From the NCBI GenBank assembly GCA_026545765.1, contig CM048842.1, positions 42,727,431 to 42,791,430 of the forward strand: a DNA stretch of 64,000 nt, given 5' to 3'. Below are positions 11,563 through 24,219 of the stretch, one piece after another. The stretch comes from Plantago major (taxonomy: Eukaryota > Streptophyta > Magnoliopsida > Lamiales > Plantaginaceae). Within the stretch, counting starts at the first letter, position 1; every line of letters begins with the position of its first letter. The notes under the pieces were generated by a model. It worked only from the letters and a program-made list of their open reading frames with translations. It was not told the DNA's origin and did not search any database. The translations under genes and the position numbers were made by a program.

Positions 11563-13623
11563 TTAGTCTTTCTGAGTTTGCTGTTGATAATCTTTCCTTA
11601 GATTTTTCCAGATATTTGTACGTATTAATCCTTCTTGTATGCAATTCATATCAGCCCCACTATCCATTAAGGCAACTGTTTCTAGAATAAAGTTTCCTAT
11701 AACAATTTTAACTTTAACATACCATTTTTGGTAAGAAATTTGTGATATAGCATTTATAAAAGATTTTTCTTCATTACTTTCTTCTTTTTCTGAATTATTT
11801 TCTTCTTTTTCATCAGTGGTGTTTTCCTCTTTTAGTAATTCATCTTTTAGTTTTAAAATCAAAATTTCTCGTTTCATTTGTTCACTTTCTTGCTTTAATT
11901 GTCGTATTTCTATTTTAACTTCCCTAATCTCATGTTGAATATCATTAATGGAGATGTTACTTGTTTTGTTGGTATTAAATGTTTTTATTATATCTTTGAA
12001 ATCTGTTTTTAGTTTAATTGGAGCAGAAGGCCCTTGTCCTCCTTCCCAAACCATATCTTTTAATTTGTTTAAATAATTATCTTTTTGTTGGGGATCTTTT
12101 ACTTGGTCTATCATTTCGAAAATTAACTCATAATGACTTTGTTTTGTTATTACAAAAAGTTTCTTTTCGCAATTACAAATACTTTTTCCCAATTGATCAG
12201 GGGTACAAAAACAGGTGTCTTCATAGTCCTCTGAGTAATCGGAAGTTTCAGCATTATCTGATTGTATTTGGTTAAATTGATAATCCTCTTCTTCAGTATT
12301 TTCTTCTTCATCAGAACTTATTTCAGAAATTATATTTAAAAGTTGGTTTTTCAATTGTTCGTCTAAAACTAGTTCTTGTATCTTTTGTCTTACTCTACAA
12401 GTGTTGGCATAGTGTCCAGGGGTCTTACATTTGTGACAAATTATTTTCTCTATTGGAGTTCTTTCTTTTTTCTTATAAAAATTATTCTTTCTTTTATTTG
12501 GTTTATAATCTTGTTTATAATTTGGTTTATAGTCTTGCCTATTAACTCTTTTGTGAAAATGCTTTTTCTTGTAGGGTTTTCTATCATGGCTTTTATGATG
12601 AATCGGAGTTTTAAATTTGTCAAAACCAAACTGTTCACACCAGCTTCCCAATTCTTTTCTACTTACAATATTTTGTTTCTTTAATTGGAATTTTAACTTC
12701 AAGTCATTACAAATTTGTAGGCCTGTTAGGTTTATTTGATTAATAATTTCTCCGTAAGGCATTGTCTCTATATTTCCATTAATGCTCTTAATTTTTTCCC
12801 TTACTTTTTCTGCAAATAACTTTGGTAAACCTGAAATAAATTTTTCTTTCCAATAATAATTATTTGGATCATCTCTTTCGTAAATTTTTGTAAGGAACAC
12901 GTCTTTGTACCATTTAAAATCTTGAAGTTTTCTGCATTTTAAATTTTGTAAAATCTCTGTGTTTCTCTCAGTGTACCAGTTTGGATCTCCGACAAAATGG
13001 AGTAATATAGTATAAATGAGGGAAGTTACTGCTACTGAAATTTGGTTACCATTTTCATCTAAAATTGGTATCCCATCGTCATCTTCCTTAATACTATCTA
13101 GAATTGCATTTTGTTCTAATGGTGTAAGGGAATTATCCCACCATCCTTTTAATTGACCATTAAACCCTAAAATTAAAGTTCTTGCACAATCAACCTGTTT
13201 CATTGTATTACCATATATGTTTGATATGACCACCATTTCTTGACAAATTTTTATAATCTGGTATTCTGCTAGACCATCTATATTCCATTCATAAATTGTT
13301 GACCCATTAAATGTCCTTTGTGAGTGTGTTTCTTCTAATTGTATATCTGGGGGTGTTGGTCTAGGATAAAAAATTTTATAATCTGGTTTTACAATAGGAA
13401 AAATATGATTACTATCTTCAGACTCATTATCTGAATTAGTGGCTTCTAGTGGTTTTTGTATGTCCCACACTTTTATGTTTATGTGGAGTGATGTGGAGCA
13501 TTCCCCACCACATGGTCTACGAAATAATGGTAGACTTGGTTTAGGTAATAAATTTTCTCGTATGTGATAGACACTTCTATGTGGCCAATGACTCGAAATT
13601 GCAAGGCCCATTTTAATTCTCAA
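11563..13623 (-). CDS. pararetroviral capsid, zinc knuckle and aspartic protease polyprotein segment
   Basis: An uninterrupted frame of 686 codons. The N-terminal two thirds has the capsid-like text YEWNIDGLAEYQI and GDPNWYTERN, followed by a very basic Lys/Asn/Tyr-rich tract. The zinc knuckle CHKCKTPGHYANTC (12399-12440) is the CX2CX4HX4C nucleic-acid-binding motif of caulimovirid capsids. Acidic Glu/Asp-rich stretches and a coiled-coil-like Lys/Glu region follow. The protease active site MDSGADMN lies at about 11648-11668, near the C-terminus. The first ATG may not be the true start because the viral protein would be a longer polyprotein. Long openness in an otherwise broken locus is notable. 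Confidence 0.85.
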   Translation of the reverse strand: MRIKMGLAISSHWPHRSVYHIRENLLPKPSLPLFRRPCGGECSTSLHINIKVWDIQKPLEATNSDNESEDSNHIFPIVKPDYKIFYPRPTPPDIQLEETHSQRTFNGSTIYEWNIDGLAEYQIIKICQEMVVISNIYGNTMKQVDCARTLILGFNGQLKGWWDNSLTPLEQNAILDSIKEDDDGIPILDENGNQISVAVTSLIYTILLHFVGDPNWYTERNTEILQNLKCRKLQDFKWYKDVFLTKIYERDDPNNYYWKEKFISGLPKLFAEKVREKIKSINGNIETMPYGEIINQINLTGLQICNDLKLKFQLKKQNIVSRKELGSWCEQFGFDKFKTPIHHKSHDRKPYKKKHFHKRVNRQDYKPNYKQDYKPNKRKNNFYKKKERTPIEKIICHKCKTPGHYANTCRVRQKIQELVLDEQLKNQLLNIISEISSDEEENTEEEDYQFNQIQSDNAETSDYSEDYEDTCFCTPDQLGKSICNCEKKLFVITKQSHYELIFEMIDQVKDPQQKDNYLNKLKDMVWEGGQGPSAPIKLKTDFKDIIKTFNTNKTSNISINDIQHEIREVKIEIRQLKQESEQMKREILILKLKDELLKEENTTDEKEENNSEKEESNEEKSFINAISQISYQKWYVKVKIVIGNFILETVALMDSGADMNCIQEGLIRTNIWKNLRKDYQQQTQKD

Positions 13624-13639
13624 GAGTTTTTAGTTGAAG

Positions 13640-14450
13640 GCATTATCTACATGACACTTATCTATACTATATCCTAAGCAAATACAATCTCAAGTGTTGT
13701 AATTGCAACTTTTAGTAAATTGTAATTTAGTCATTGTACTTTAATTAAGTCCCAGAATATATCCTGATGTTTCTATTAATTACATCTTAGACTTCCTGAG
13801 TCTAAACGTGAATGAATCATACATCATTTACAGTACTACATTTCTTCCAAACATATCTAAACAAATATAAATAACAATGTGTTATTACTACTTGACCAGT
13901 AATAATTGTGCTAAAGAGGACGATGCATCTACCATCTTTATGGGTTTCAAACACGTACGTCTTCCATCCCAAGCCAGGGATACCAGAAGACCCTCGTGTT
14001 AAACCTTCACAAGACTCCACCTAAACTTCTGAGGTTGCACTTCCTAGCTAAGATGTAGAATATCTTACACGATCAAATATTTTATACGGTAAAATACATT
14101 ATTTTTCTAAATAATTGAAACTTACATCACATTATAATAAATAAAATGAGCGTGGCATACAATTTCTAGTGCGAGGGATATGAATTTCATTTAAATTGCA
14201 AAAGGTTGTTTTTTAGAAGAATTTTACGTAGGTCGTAGGGACGTAATTACAATTTGTAGTATAGTATAGCATGTGGTGTGAACAAGTTCCCGTTTCCCGA
14301 CAAGTATTTTGAAGTAAATAAATACTCGACCTCAGTTTACCAATAAACTCAGCTACATTCCCCAAAATCGATCATGGTTTCCATAGGTAATACATAAGCT
14401 ACAAACAGGGGCGAACGCAGAAAATTTGGTCAGGGGTAGCAAGATTTAAA
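13640..14450. other. non-viral insertion between the intermediate and capsid regions of the pararetrovirus
   Basis: Viral coding signal stops near 13630 on one side and near 14450 on the other. At 14407 the sequence CAGGGGCGAACGCAG resembles a hAT terminal inverted repeat, followed by TTTGGTCAGGGGTAGCAAG. No reverse-complement partner was found near 13640. Part of the segment (13817-14020) is open on the minus strand but is not recognisable. It may be a hAT fragment or host filler. Confidence 0.4.
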
Positions 14451-15118
14451 ATAAATAAAACTGTACCTAAATCTCCTAACTTAGAATTTATCTTTTGTAG
14501 TAACTCAGTTTCCGTTAACTTTGGTTTGTACTCATTAATTTTGAAAGGAAATTTGTACATTTGTTTTTCTGGCAGACTTTGTTCTTTACTTGTAGAAGCT
14601 GCTTTTGTGTCAATTGGAGTTTTACTACCTAAATTCTTTTCTATAGCTCCTTCTATTCTCTCTAATTATTTTCTTAGACAATGTAAACCTATATTTGTAT
14701 AATTTCTTTGCTTCATTCCTGACTCATCATCTTTAATGTTGGTAATAACTCGGTACTGATCTATGACATCAGCGAAAACTTTTGTCCTAACAGGTTCTAA
14801 AGGAGGGAATTCATTCGAGACACTTGACCCGTCTTGCTTTGTAAAATAACTCTTCGTTTTAGATAAAACCAAAAGTTTATTATCTCCAAATTTTTTAAAG
14901 AAATAAGTAAAAAATGGTATATTTATTTGTGCAATAATCATCAGTTCATACCATTCATTTCTTATGGTATTTCTTTGTTTTTCTGAAAATGTTTCCATGA
15001 ACCACTTTCTATCCTGTTTGTACTTGTCACTCATAAAATCTTTTCTTAATGAAATTTTATCTATGCAAAATTCTTTTTCAAAACATAAATGCTTGAAAGA
15101 TTTGGTGAAGTTGGTCAT
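14451..15118 (-). pseudogene. pararetroviral intermediate domain between movement protein and capsid
   Basis: The frame 15118-14666 contains KQDRKWFMETFSEKQRNTI and RNEWYELMIIAQINIPFF, then FPPLEPVRTKVFADVIDQY. A W-F-F-S-rich block followed by EWY is a pattern I associate with caulimovirid polyproteins between movement protein and capsid. Open text continues in the same direction past a stop at 14666 through LPEKQMYKFPFKINEYKPKL to about 14455. Its biochemical role is unknown. Orientation and order agree with the neighbours. Confidence 0.6.
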
Positions 15119-15149
15119 TTTCTTCTTGTTGATCTAAATCATTTATGTC

Positions 15150-16143
15150 ATTTTGTGAAGTATAAACCGGTTGGGCTATATTTCTATCGTCCTTACTCCT
15201 TGAAAATCATGCTTATCTTTTCAAAAGGACTAAAGGAATTTCTAAGGAACTACTTGAGATAAATAACCACTACTTTTTTGTGGGCTATAACCTCTAAATG
15301 ACATAGAACTTTGTCTCATTAAATCTTATACTAACCCTCCATCCGGGTGGTCTGCTATATTTTCTATTTCGAATTTTCTATTGGTTGGGATCTTGGTATC
15401 GTTCAGGCGATAACAGCTTCGTGAAGATTAACATTTTCCATTCTATAGTCTTAGGACTGTAAGATTAGACTTTGACTTATTAATTTCCCAAAAATAGTTT
15501 GTCCGTAAGATTTTTCATAGTGTCTTGCTTTGACATTTAAACCCGTATTCATAACTTTGTAATGTATTCTATAAAATATCTCATATATATGAGAACCATG
15601 CTTCATTTTGTAATTATGAGTTTTTACATTTAAAGTAAGAATATCTAAAATATGCGGGTCACTTAAAGATATGGTAAAATTCGGATAACAATTAAAATAA
15701 ATTGGTCAATTACAGAGACTTGTTTCAATTAATCCTAAAAGGGAATCTTGAAAATCAAAATGTCTAGCATCTCTAAGTGCAACAAAAATGCTAGTATCTA
15801 ATCCTTCTCTTGTTAAAGGTTTAATAGCAATTTGTACAAGACCTATATGTAAGAATTTGTATCCACTGGCTATATGCTTTCTAATTGATTTTTTAGTGAA
15901 TATATGTAAAGTTTGTTGATCACTTACTAAAGGAAGGACTTGTTCTTCTGTTTTTATAGTATAAGCCGATCTAAAATCTAATAAAACTTGTTTATATATT
16001 GTACTTTTATCCACATTAGGTGGTTTCCAGTTAAATAAATCCTTGTCTTCCCAAGTATTTTCAATTGTAGATACTATATTGTCACTAGTATCTGGTACAG
16101 ATGATGAGGCAGAAGCCATATTGTTCCCAAAAAGCTTATTCAT
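15150..16143 (-). pseudogene. pararetroviral movement protein (30K-type), broken
   Basis: The frame begins at 16143 with MNKLFGNNMASASSSVPDTS, then DLFNWKPPNVDKSTIY and LHIFTKKSIRKHIASGYKFL, then HIGLVQIAIKPL, and ALRDARHFDFQDSLLGLIET. The GLVQI, LRD and DSLLG blocks are the core strands of caulimovirid 30K movement proteins, which line plasmodesmata for cell-to-cell movement. A stop at 15706 ends this frame. The C-terminal part (DPHILDILTL and YEIFYRIHYKVMNTG) resumes from about 15660 and decays by 15200. It is the first gene after the primer-binding site. Confidence 0.8.
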
Positions 16144-16226
16144 TAATCTTACTGGCTTGATTTCGTAAAAGCTAATTCAGACATCGTCTTACACACCTAT
16201 CCAAGGAATTATATCCGGGGACTTTA

Positions 16227-16240
16227 TGGCTCTGATACCA
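16227..16240 (-). promoter_or_regulatory. pararetroviral primer-binding site for initiator tRNA-Met
   Basis: The minus strand reads TGGTATCAGAGCCA from 16240 to 16227, complementary to the 3' end of plant initiator tRNA-Met, the minus-strand DNA primer of caulimovirids. It lies about 85 bp upstream of the movement protein frame, as expected. A second partial match, GGCTCTGATA on the plus strand, occurs at 16294-16303, just where the TA repeat begins. Confidence 0.85.
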
Positions 16241-16295
16241 GTGTATCAGGTAGCATAGCGGAAATACAGGTACATACATAATGAAGAAGACTTGG

Positions 16296-16586
<291 letters not shown>

Positions 16587-16590
<4 letters not shown>

Positions 16591-18248
16591 AGATATTTCG
16601 TTAGAATATCTGTTTAGATTTTGTTCAGCAACATGATGACTTATCTTAGTCTCAGAAAGGTGATTAGTACTCTTGGTTCACTTGAACATTGTAAAAGAGG
16701 AAACCCACTAAGTATGATAGTCTAGCTAATCTTGTATAGGATGTTAGGTCTCAAAATGTAATTTTTATTTTATGAAGAGAAGACCAAGAAGAAAACATCC
16801 AATGTAAAGCTCAACAACTTTTGAAGATTTGAAGAAAGCGCACAAGATTCTCGAATCATATTCAGATATCTTAGCGGATATCTTGTAGACGTACAGTTTC
16901 AAACAAACCGTGTCACAAGAGATATCTGAGAAATGAGATACATATCTGAAAACAAGGAAAGTGTCCACAGATATCTATTCTCAGATACCTTGAGCATTAA
17001 CCACGTTTCTGAAAGAGAAACATATATTGCAAACAAAGTTGTTTCAATAAATACAAGTGGTATCGAAGAATGAAGATAAGGATGTGCAAAGAATCGCACA
17101 ACAAGTCTAGTCTCGACATAAAGCATAGTTCCGTTGACACTACAGACAAAAAGTATAGTACAAAGCATTTAATGCACGGACAGAGATGTCCGAGTAAAAG
17201 CAACGGTAACCGAGAAGAAGACAAAACACATAAAGATTATACACAGATATCGATAGTTCAATTTGAGCTAACGGATACTATTCAAACGGTACTCAAATTC
17301 ATCTATAAATATCAACACTTAGACTTGAGAGATACACATAATACCTGAAACATAGAACTCGAACATCCTACTCTCTCAAAGCAACTTACTTATTATCAAA
17401 GCTTTACATGCGACTAAAGCTTGTGATCTTGAGTAAACACTGAAGTTCTAAGTGTCCTGATCCTAAACAAGCAAAGCTATCTGTGAAGGAGTTGAATCAA
17501 AAGATCAACTATCTGAGATTCATTCTCTTGAACAGATATCATAAGACTTGGTCAAGAAAAATCGAACTAGATACCATACTGTAAAGTGTATTAAGTAACT
17601 TAGTTCACGAGCTATCGAATAATGAAAAGTTATTAAGACGCTCATCCGACAACTCAAACCAAAACCAACACCAAATCAAGTGGAGTATGTGAAGTACTTA
17701 GTTTGAAAAATCAGGGAATAACTCCAAGGTTACCGGAGTATAGGAAGTACTTGATTTGTGAAACTAAGGAATAACTCCAAAGTTTTTGAGTATAGGAAGT
17801 ACTTAGCTTGGGAAGCTAGGGAACAACTCAAAGGTTTCTGAGTATAGGAAGTACTTGGCTGAAGAAGCTAGGAACAACTGGGGGAACATTTGGTTGGGAA
17901 CCAATTGTTCGTAATCTTAGAATAGGATTTTGTAAGGTTATCTCAATTATCATTCTAGTGAATTCTAGGTCTCTGATAGACCAAAGTGGATTAGTTGGAG
18001 GATTACGCCACCTCCAGATACCACTATACTTGCTGTGTCATTTACATTTCTGTATTTATACTTCAGCAACACACACACACTTATTAACTGTTTCTACACG
18101 TATCTTTATTAAGTCTTCCGCACTCTGATTCTAAGTATCAGATAGCCAGTCACATATCTGAGAAACATTTGTTATCGACAAAAGTTTTAAAAGACTATTC
18201 ACCCCCCCCCCCCTATAGTCTTTTACTTTGCCGTTATCTGGACCAACA
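16587..18248 (+). repeat. 5' LTR of Sirevirus-like element A
   Basis: It starts TGTTAGATATTTCG and ends GACCAACA, 1662 bp. TATAAATA at about 17304 is a plausible promoter box. A run of C occurs at about 18200-18212. The LTR carries several AGATATC words. It matches the copy at 30948 along its length but with many small indels, mostly at CTG or CAG. Confidence 0.9.
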
Positions 18249-18250
18249 AG

Positions 18251-18262
18251 TGGTATCAGAGC
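18251..18262 (+). promoter_or_regulatory. primer-binding site of element A
   Basis: TGGTATCAGAGC, complementary to initiator tRNA-Met, starts 2 nt after the 5' LTR, the standard copia position. Confidence 0.95.
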
Positions 18263-18361
18263 AGGAGGTTCACCAGCCTTAGACCGAACCTAGATCCCAG
18301 ATAGGTGAAGGAACTTTGTCCATTTTTGAGGACTATTTAATTTTTGTGTTAAGTGTGCGGT

Positions 18362-20850
18362 ATGTCTCGAGTGATGCACCCATTCTTAAACCAGAGAACT
18401 ACGAGAAATGGAAAATAACATGATGCTCCACCTTGAAGCCATAAGTGACGAGATGATCAAGTAATAAAGAATGGCCCAATAATCATTCAACAACTTAAGC
18501 AAGTCATGGAGGTTTCAAGTGGAAGAGACAGAGAAAGCGAAGGATCTTCACAAAGATCGTCAACTAGTGGAAGATCTCTGGTCACGTTATTTATTTACGA
18601 ACCAAAGCTCAGAGAACTCGGTCATCGGAAGATGCCAAGAGGAATCGTCTGGATGGTCAAGCTCGTAACATCATCATCGATCGACACCAGAGCACATACG
18701 ATGTAAAGCGTGGGTGCTAAACGGCGAAAGTTGCTCGCAACTGATTGAAGAAATCTGCTTTAACGAGAAACCAAGGAAAACAAGTTCGAAGTTCTAAAGT
18801 TGAAATTTCAAAATTTCAAACAAGGTCCCATTGAAACTGGAAGAACTTGATTTGTGTTTACCACTCTCATGAGTGATATGGCGACTTGGGAAAGCAATAG
18901 ATACTCTCGCCCGAGAAGATTAAGACTATTGTCAAGTCTTAACCACAACCGGAGCATACTAAATTCTTTTATTTTAACCAAGGTATGCCAAGTATCACTC
19001 AAAGGAACTTTTCTCTCATCTTTATCGTTGACTATGAGACAACTCAGAGAGAACAAACAACTGAAAAGTTGCAAAATGTTGCTCTAGTTACTCAAGGAAC
19101 TTCTGAAAAGAAGAAAAGCAAGGAGGTGACTGAGGATGCTCTTGCTGCAAAGAAAATGAGTAAATTTGTCAGTCGAGAAATTGAGAGAAGAAAAGCCAAA
19201 GAGAAGCTGAAAAAGCATCTAGGCTCAAACTATCACCAGTACAAAAATATGCAAAGGTCGCTGAACAAGCCAGCTCAGAAAGCATCATGTACTGAGGAAG
19301 CAGAAATTGGAAACGATATCTGTTTCTATTGTCAGAAACCTGGCCACTTCAAGAAGGATTGTCCTGCCCTCAACAAACTAAGGACAGGCGACAAGAAAGA
19401 TAGAAGAATCTTCAGAAGAAGCCAGAAAGCTTTGTTAACTGAAGAAAGAAAGAAAATCCAAATTCAACTGGATGCTCTAGACGTTGAAACAGATTCTGAA
19501 GATGACAATTCAGATGATTTAACCCTACCATCAACAGAATTATGTGGAGTCACTCATGATATAATCGACTTCGGCCTCAAGAAGAATGAAATGTGTGGAG
19601 TTGCTGAAATTGACGGACCAGACATCTCAAACATAGAAAACTGTCTTATGGCTGATGAGGTAACACATACTTCTTGCTACACTTATGAAAGTGATGAAGA
19701 GGAAATAAAAAATCTAGAAAATCTCAGGAAAGAACTTGACATCTATGAAAGAGAATTTCTAATGATCCGAGCTAGAGCCGAAAACCTTGAAGAAGAAAAG
19801 AATTCTCTTGAAAAGGAAAATTCTCAATTAGTTAAAGAATCTGAGAGAAAGGATGCTGAAAATGCATTTCTCAAAGCTCAGATATCTGAGACTAAAAAGT
19901 CACATGAAGAAGCAATGGCTGAGTTACGAAAGAATTATGAAAATCTTCTTTCTGAAAACAAGGAACTCAAGAAGAAAGAACTATCTTTTCAATCTTATGC
20001 CAAAGCTAGTGACACTCTTACTGAAGTACAATCTTACTTAAGAGATCCTTCAGAAAAGAAAGGACTTGGGCTGAATACTCAGACAGATTGCTCTATTACT
20101 CTGAATAAGAGTAAGGAGAAGAGAACATTTGTAAGTACTCAGCAAGACGGTTCCCATGTAATCTATAGTATTGGTGAAAAGACAAAGATTGTTGACAAAG
20201 GAAAGGTAGTTGCGACTAAACCTTTGTGGGAAAAACAAGTCAAAAACAAAACTGTTGGGTACGTCTCTGAAAAGAAACACAACACTGAAAAGTGTAAACA
20301 CCCACAGTGCTATGTCTCTCAAAAAGGTAGAATTGCAGGAGCTGGCAAATTCTCCCATGTCACTTTTTCTGGAAAGAAATTGGATCAACCAGAGACTAGC
20401 AAAGCTGCTGAGAAAAGATCTCAGATAGCTTCAAGTGCTCGAAACGGTATTGGCTACAAAGGCATCGGAAAACAACTTGCTCATGAGTACAACCAGGAGC
20501 AAGAACGATGGATGAAGGCTAGAATTGCTCAAAGCAATTATCAGAAGTGGAAGTTAAATCAAGCCACTGAAAATCTGAATGCCAGGGCTAGAAGAAATCT
20601 GGCAAGGAAGGCTAAGTTTGCTGAAAAGCAAACTCAGAAACCTGACAGGTATCTGAAAGCATCATATGGAGCACCTAGGGACACACCAAGGAAGAAAATA
20701 ATTCTTACTAATGATAACTCTCATTCAAAAAGAATTCCTCCTTATGTTCATGTCAGACAAAAGCATATTTCAAAGAAATTCATTCAAAAATGGATTCCTA
20801 CTGGAAGAACTTTTGATTCTGACGGTTCCATCAAAGATATGAGAACCTAA
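18362..20850 (+). pseudogene. Gag of element A: capsid part broken, knuckle and coiled coil open
   Basis: From 18362 to about 18985 a copia Gag start is recognisable (PENYEKWKI, then MMLHLEAISDEM in another frame) but disrupted. From 18985 a frame of 621 codons stays open. It has a basic region, the zinc knuckle CFYCQKPGHFKKDC (19321-19362), an acidic stretch, then a long coiled coil (about residues 240-340, with LEEEKNSLEKENSQLVKESE), then a Lys-rich C-terminal third ending RTFDSDGSIKDMRT. The long coiled-coil extension supports the Sirevirus lineage. Gag packages genomic RNA in cytoplasmic particles. Confidence 0.85.
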
Positions 20851-22387
20851 TCTCCTGTTTCCTGTTGTGTGCAGAATGCTTTCTGGACTAAAGCACAATG
20901 GCTATTTGATAGTGGATGCGGAAAGCACATGACGAGAAAGCAAATCAGTTGACTACAAAGCCCGCAACACAGGACCGGATATCAGTTCTTTGGAGAATTA
21001 AATCCCTCTCGGGATTTGCAACGTCAAATTGGGAACTTTAACAATCACCGACGTATTACATGTTAAGGATTTTAAATACAATCTATTTAGCATGAGCGGT
21101 TTAGACAAGGGTTTTACTATAAAATTCAAAGCTAAATACTGCAAACTAATTGACAATGAGTCAAAGCAGACAGTCTTAGTTGGTCGGCGGAAAGGCAGTC
21201 TTTATGTTGCCGACTGGGCATCTGCCACAACTGAAGAATGTCTCATGGTGAGTCAATCTGGTCACACAGAAGAGCACTGGTTATGGCACAAAAGAATGAG
21301 TCACTTGAATTTCAAAACTCTGAATAAACTTGCCAAGAAAGAGTTAGTGGTTGGTCTTCCCAAAACATCTTTCAGAAAGGATGGTATCTGTTCTGCCTGT
21401 CAGATGGGGAAACAATCTAAGATCTCTTTCAAGTCCAAAATCAGACACTCTAGTGTTAGACCACTGCAACTTTTACATATGGATCTTTTTGAATCATCTG
21501 TAACTAGTTATGCAGGAAAGAAATATGGTCTGGTTGTTGTAGATGACTTCTCAAGATTCACTTGGGTTGTCTTTCTGAAACACAAATCTGATGCCAGGGT
21601 GGAGATACCAAACTTGCTGAAAAAGCTTGAAATCATGAAAAATGAAAAGGTATCTGCAATCAGAACAGATCGTGGTACTGAGTTTGTCAATCAGTACATA
21701 AAGGAGTTTTGTACCTGCAAAGGTATACAACACCAACTTTCCTCTGTAAGAACACCCCAACAAAATGGTGTTGCAGAAAGGAAAAACAGAACCCTTAAAG
21801 AAGCTGCAAGGACAATGCTAGCTGACACTGAGATAAGTGAAATATATTGGGTTGAAGCTGTAAACACAGCCTGCTACACTCAGAACAGATGCTTGATAAA
21901 CAAACACCATGACAGGACCCCCTATGAAATTTTGGTTGGAAGACCTCCTAATATCAAACATCTGAGAGTATTTGGTTGTAGATGTTTTGTTCTAAACAAT
22001 GGGAAAGTTTTTCTGAGAACATTTCAACCAAAGGCAGATGAAGGTGTTTTTCTTGGCTATTCCACAAACAGCAAAGCTTACAGAGTTTACAACAAAAGAA
22101 CAAAGAAAATTGAAGAATCAGTTCATGTTGTATTCTATGAAGGAAGTAAGAAAACACCTCCCACTGATGAACTCTCAGAAAAATTCAAAGAACTATTACT
22201 GAGGGATACTAAAGAAGAATCCTCAGAAAGGAAAAACATCGTTATGGAAAGTGAGGATGACTCTGACGTAGAAAAGCTTGAAAAGCCTAGTAACAACAAG
22301 ATGACTCACAAACATGATGAGGAATTTCCCATGAGTTTTCGAGAATGGAACAGTTCTCGAGAACCTTCATCATGGAGAGGTATCTGA
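20851..22387 (+). pseudogene. protease remnant and integrase of element A
   Basis: At 20908-20934 the text DSGCGKHMT is the aspartic protease active site, separated by stops from the following frame. The frame 21029-22387 (452 codons) holds the rest of the protease and the pre-integrase zinc domain (WHKRMSHLNF with CSACQMGKQSK, an H-H-C-C site). The integrase core follows: LLHMDLFESS and IRTDRGTEFVNQY (two catalytic Asp) and QQNGVAERKNRTLKE (catalytic Glu). All DDE residues are present. It ends at 22387 in the linker before RT. Confidence 0.9.
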
Positions 22388-24210
22388 AAATAAGAATGCT
22401 GAAATGCATGTCTCAGATATCTCTAACACTGAAAAAGTGTCAGATATCCATGACATTTCTCATATGTCAGATATCTTAGATACTGAAAAAGTATCAAATC
22501 AAAATCTTAGTGATTCACATTCAGATCACCTGGATATTGATCCTACTAGCACTAAACCTTTGATGAAATGGATCAAAGATCATCCTACAAAGGATATAAT
22601 TGGACCAATTAATCAGGGTGTTAGGACTAGGAGAGCAATAGTGAAAATCTCGATTCTCTCTTTGGATGTTTCATCTCGAATATTGAACCTAAAAGTATAG
22701 AAGAAGCATTAGGAGACCAAGACTGGATCTCTGCAATGCAAGAAGAGTTGGATCAACTTGAGAGAAACAGAGTCTGGCAACTAGTTCCATTTATAGAAGG
22801 AATATCTGTGATTGGAACTAAGTGGGTTTTCAGAAACAAAATGAATGAAACTGGTGAAATAACCGAAACAAAGCAAGATTGGTTGCCAAGGATTCACCTG
22901 CATCAAGGCTTAGATTTTGATGAGTCATATGCACCAGTTGCGATTGGATGCAATAAGACTCTTTCTAGCCTTTGGTACTCATAAAAATTTCAAAGTTTAT
23001 CGATGGATGTCAAAAGCGCATTTCTAAGCGGTGAACTTGCGTAAGAAGTTTATGTTGAGCAACCACCGCTTTGAAGTTTCCTCGTAAAGTAGAATGGTCT
23101 ATAAACCATGTAAAGCTCAGATGGATCAAACAGGCTCCAAGAGCATGGTATGACACTTTGGCCAAATACCTTCTGGAAAGTGGTTTCAAGAAAGGTGAAG
23201 TTGATAAAACTTTATTTACCTTAAACCAGGATGGGAAACTACTCTTAGTTCAAGTATATGTTGATGACATTATATTTGGATCTAAGGACAAGCAACTTTG
23301 TAATGACTTTGCAAATCTCATGAAAAGAAAGTTTGAGATGAGCATGATGGGAGAAATGAATTATTTCCTAGGATTGCAAGTCAAGAAACTCAATGATGGA
23401 ATATTCATTAGTCAAACAAAGTATGCAAAAGATATGCTCACAAAATTAAATCTTAAGCCTTCTGAAAAGAATGCTAAGATACATATGAGCATTGGAACCA
23501 AAATGACCTATACTGAATCAGATAAGAGTGTTGAAGAACATAAGTATAGGAAAATGATAGGTTCACTACTTTACCTCACTGCAAGTAGACCTGATATTCA
23601 ATATGCTGTTGGAGTATGTGCTAGATTTCAGACAAATCCAATGCAAACACACTACAACATTGCTATGAAAATACTAAGGTATGTGAAGGGTACAGTAGAT
23701 GCAGGATTGTGGTATCCTAAAGAAAGTGGATTGAGTTTAGCTGGGTACTCAGATGCTGATTATGCTGGATCATTGCTTGATAGGAAAAGCACCTCAGGAA
23801 CTTGTCAGTTTCTGGGCACTAGACTTATCTCATGGTTTAGCAAGAAGCAAAACTCAATTGCAACTTCTACCACAGAGGCTGGATATATTGCTGCTGGTTG
23901 TTGTGCAACACAAATTCTGTGGATACAACAACAACTTAAAGACTATGGACTTGATGAGAAGAAAACTCCCATTTTCTGTGACAACACAAGTGCTATTGCG
24001 ATTACACAGAATCCTAAATTTCATGCCAGAACAAAGCACATTGATGTTAGACATCACTTCATCAGAGACCATGTTGAAAAAGGCAATATAGAGATACTCA
24101 AGATTGGCACTGAAGACCAACTTGCAGATATCTTCACTAAGCCACTACAAGAAAGTAGATTCTTAGCCTTAAGACATAGTCTTGGACTAATGGAACTACC
24201 AATGAACTGA
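22388..24210 (+). pseudogene. reverse transcriptase and RNase H of element A
   Basis: The RT start is recognisable at 22736 (RNRVWQLVPFIEGISVIGTK), but the stretch 22870-23100 is broken by stops and frame changes. From 23071 the frame is open to the natural stop at 24210. It has KQAPRAWYDTLAKYL, the catalytic VYVDDIIFGSK, YFLGLQVKKL and then RNase H with AGYSDADYAGSLLDRKSTSG, IFCDNTSAIAI, RTKHIDVRHHF and DQLADIFTKPL. These copy RNA to DNA and remove the RNA strand. The stop is followed after 9 bp by a 35-bp tandem repeat. Confidence 0.9.
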
Positions 24211-24219
24211 AAAATTTCA

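Noticed and set aside
18251..18262. tRNA-like sequence TGGTATCAGAGC
   Set aside because: This and the similar sites at 16227 and 56486 are primer-binding sites next to LTRs or a viral leader; no tRNA cloverleaf surrounds them.
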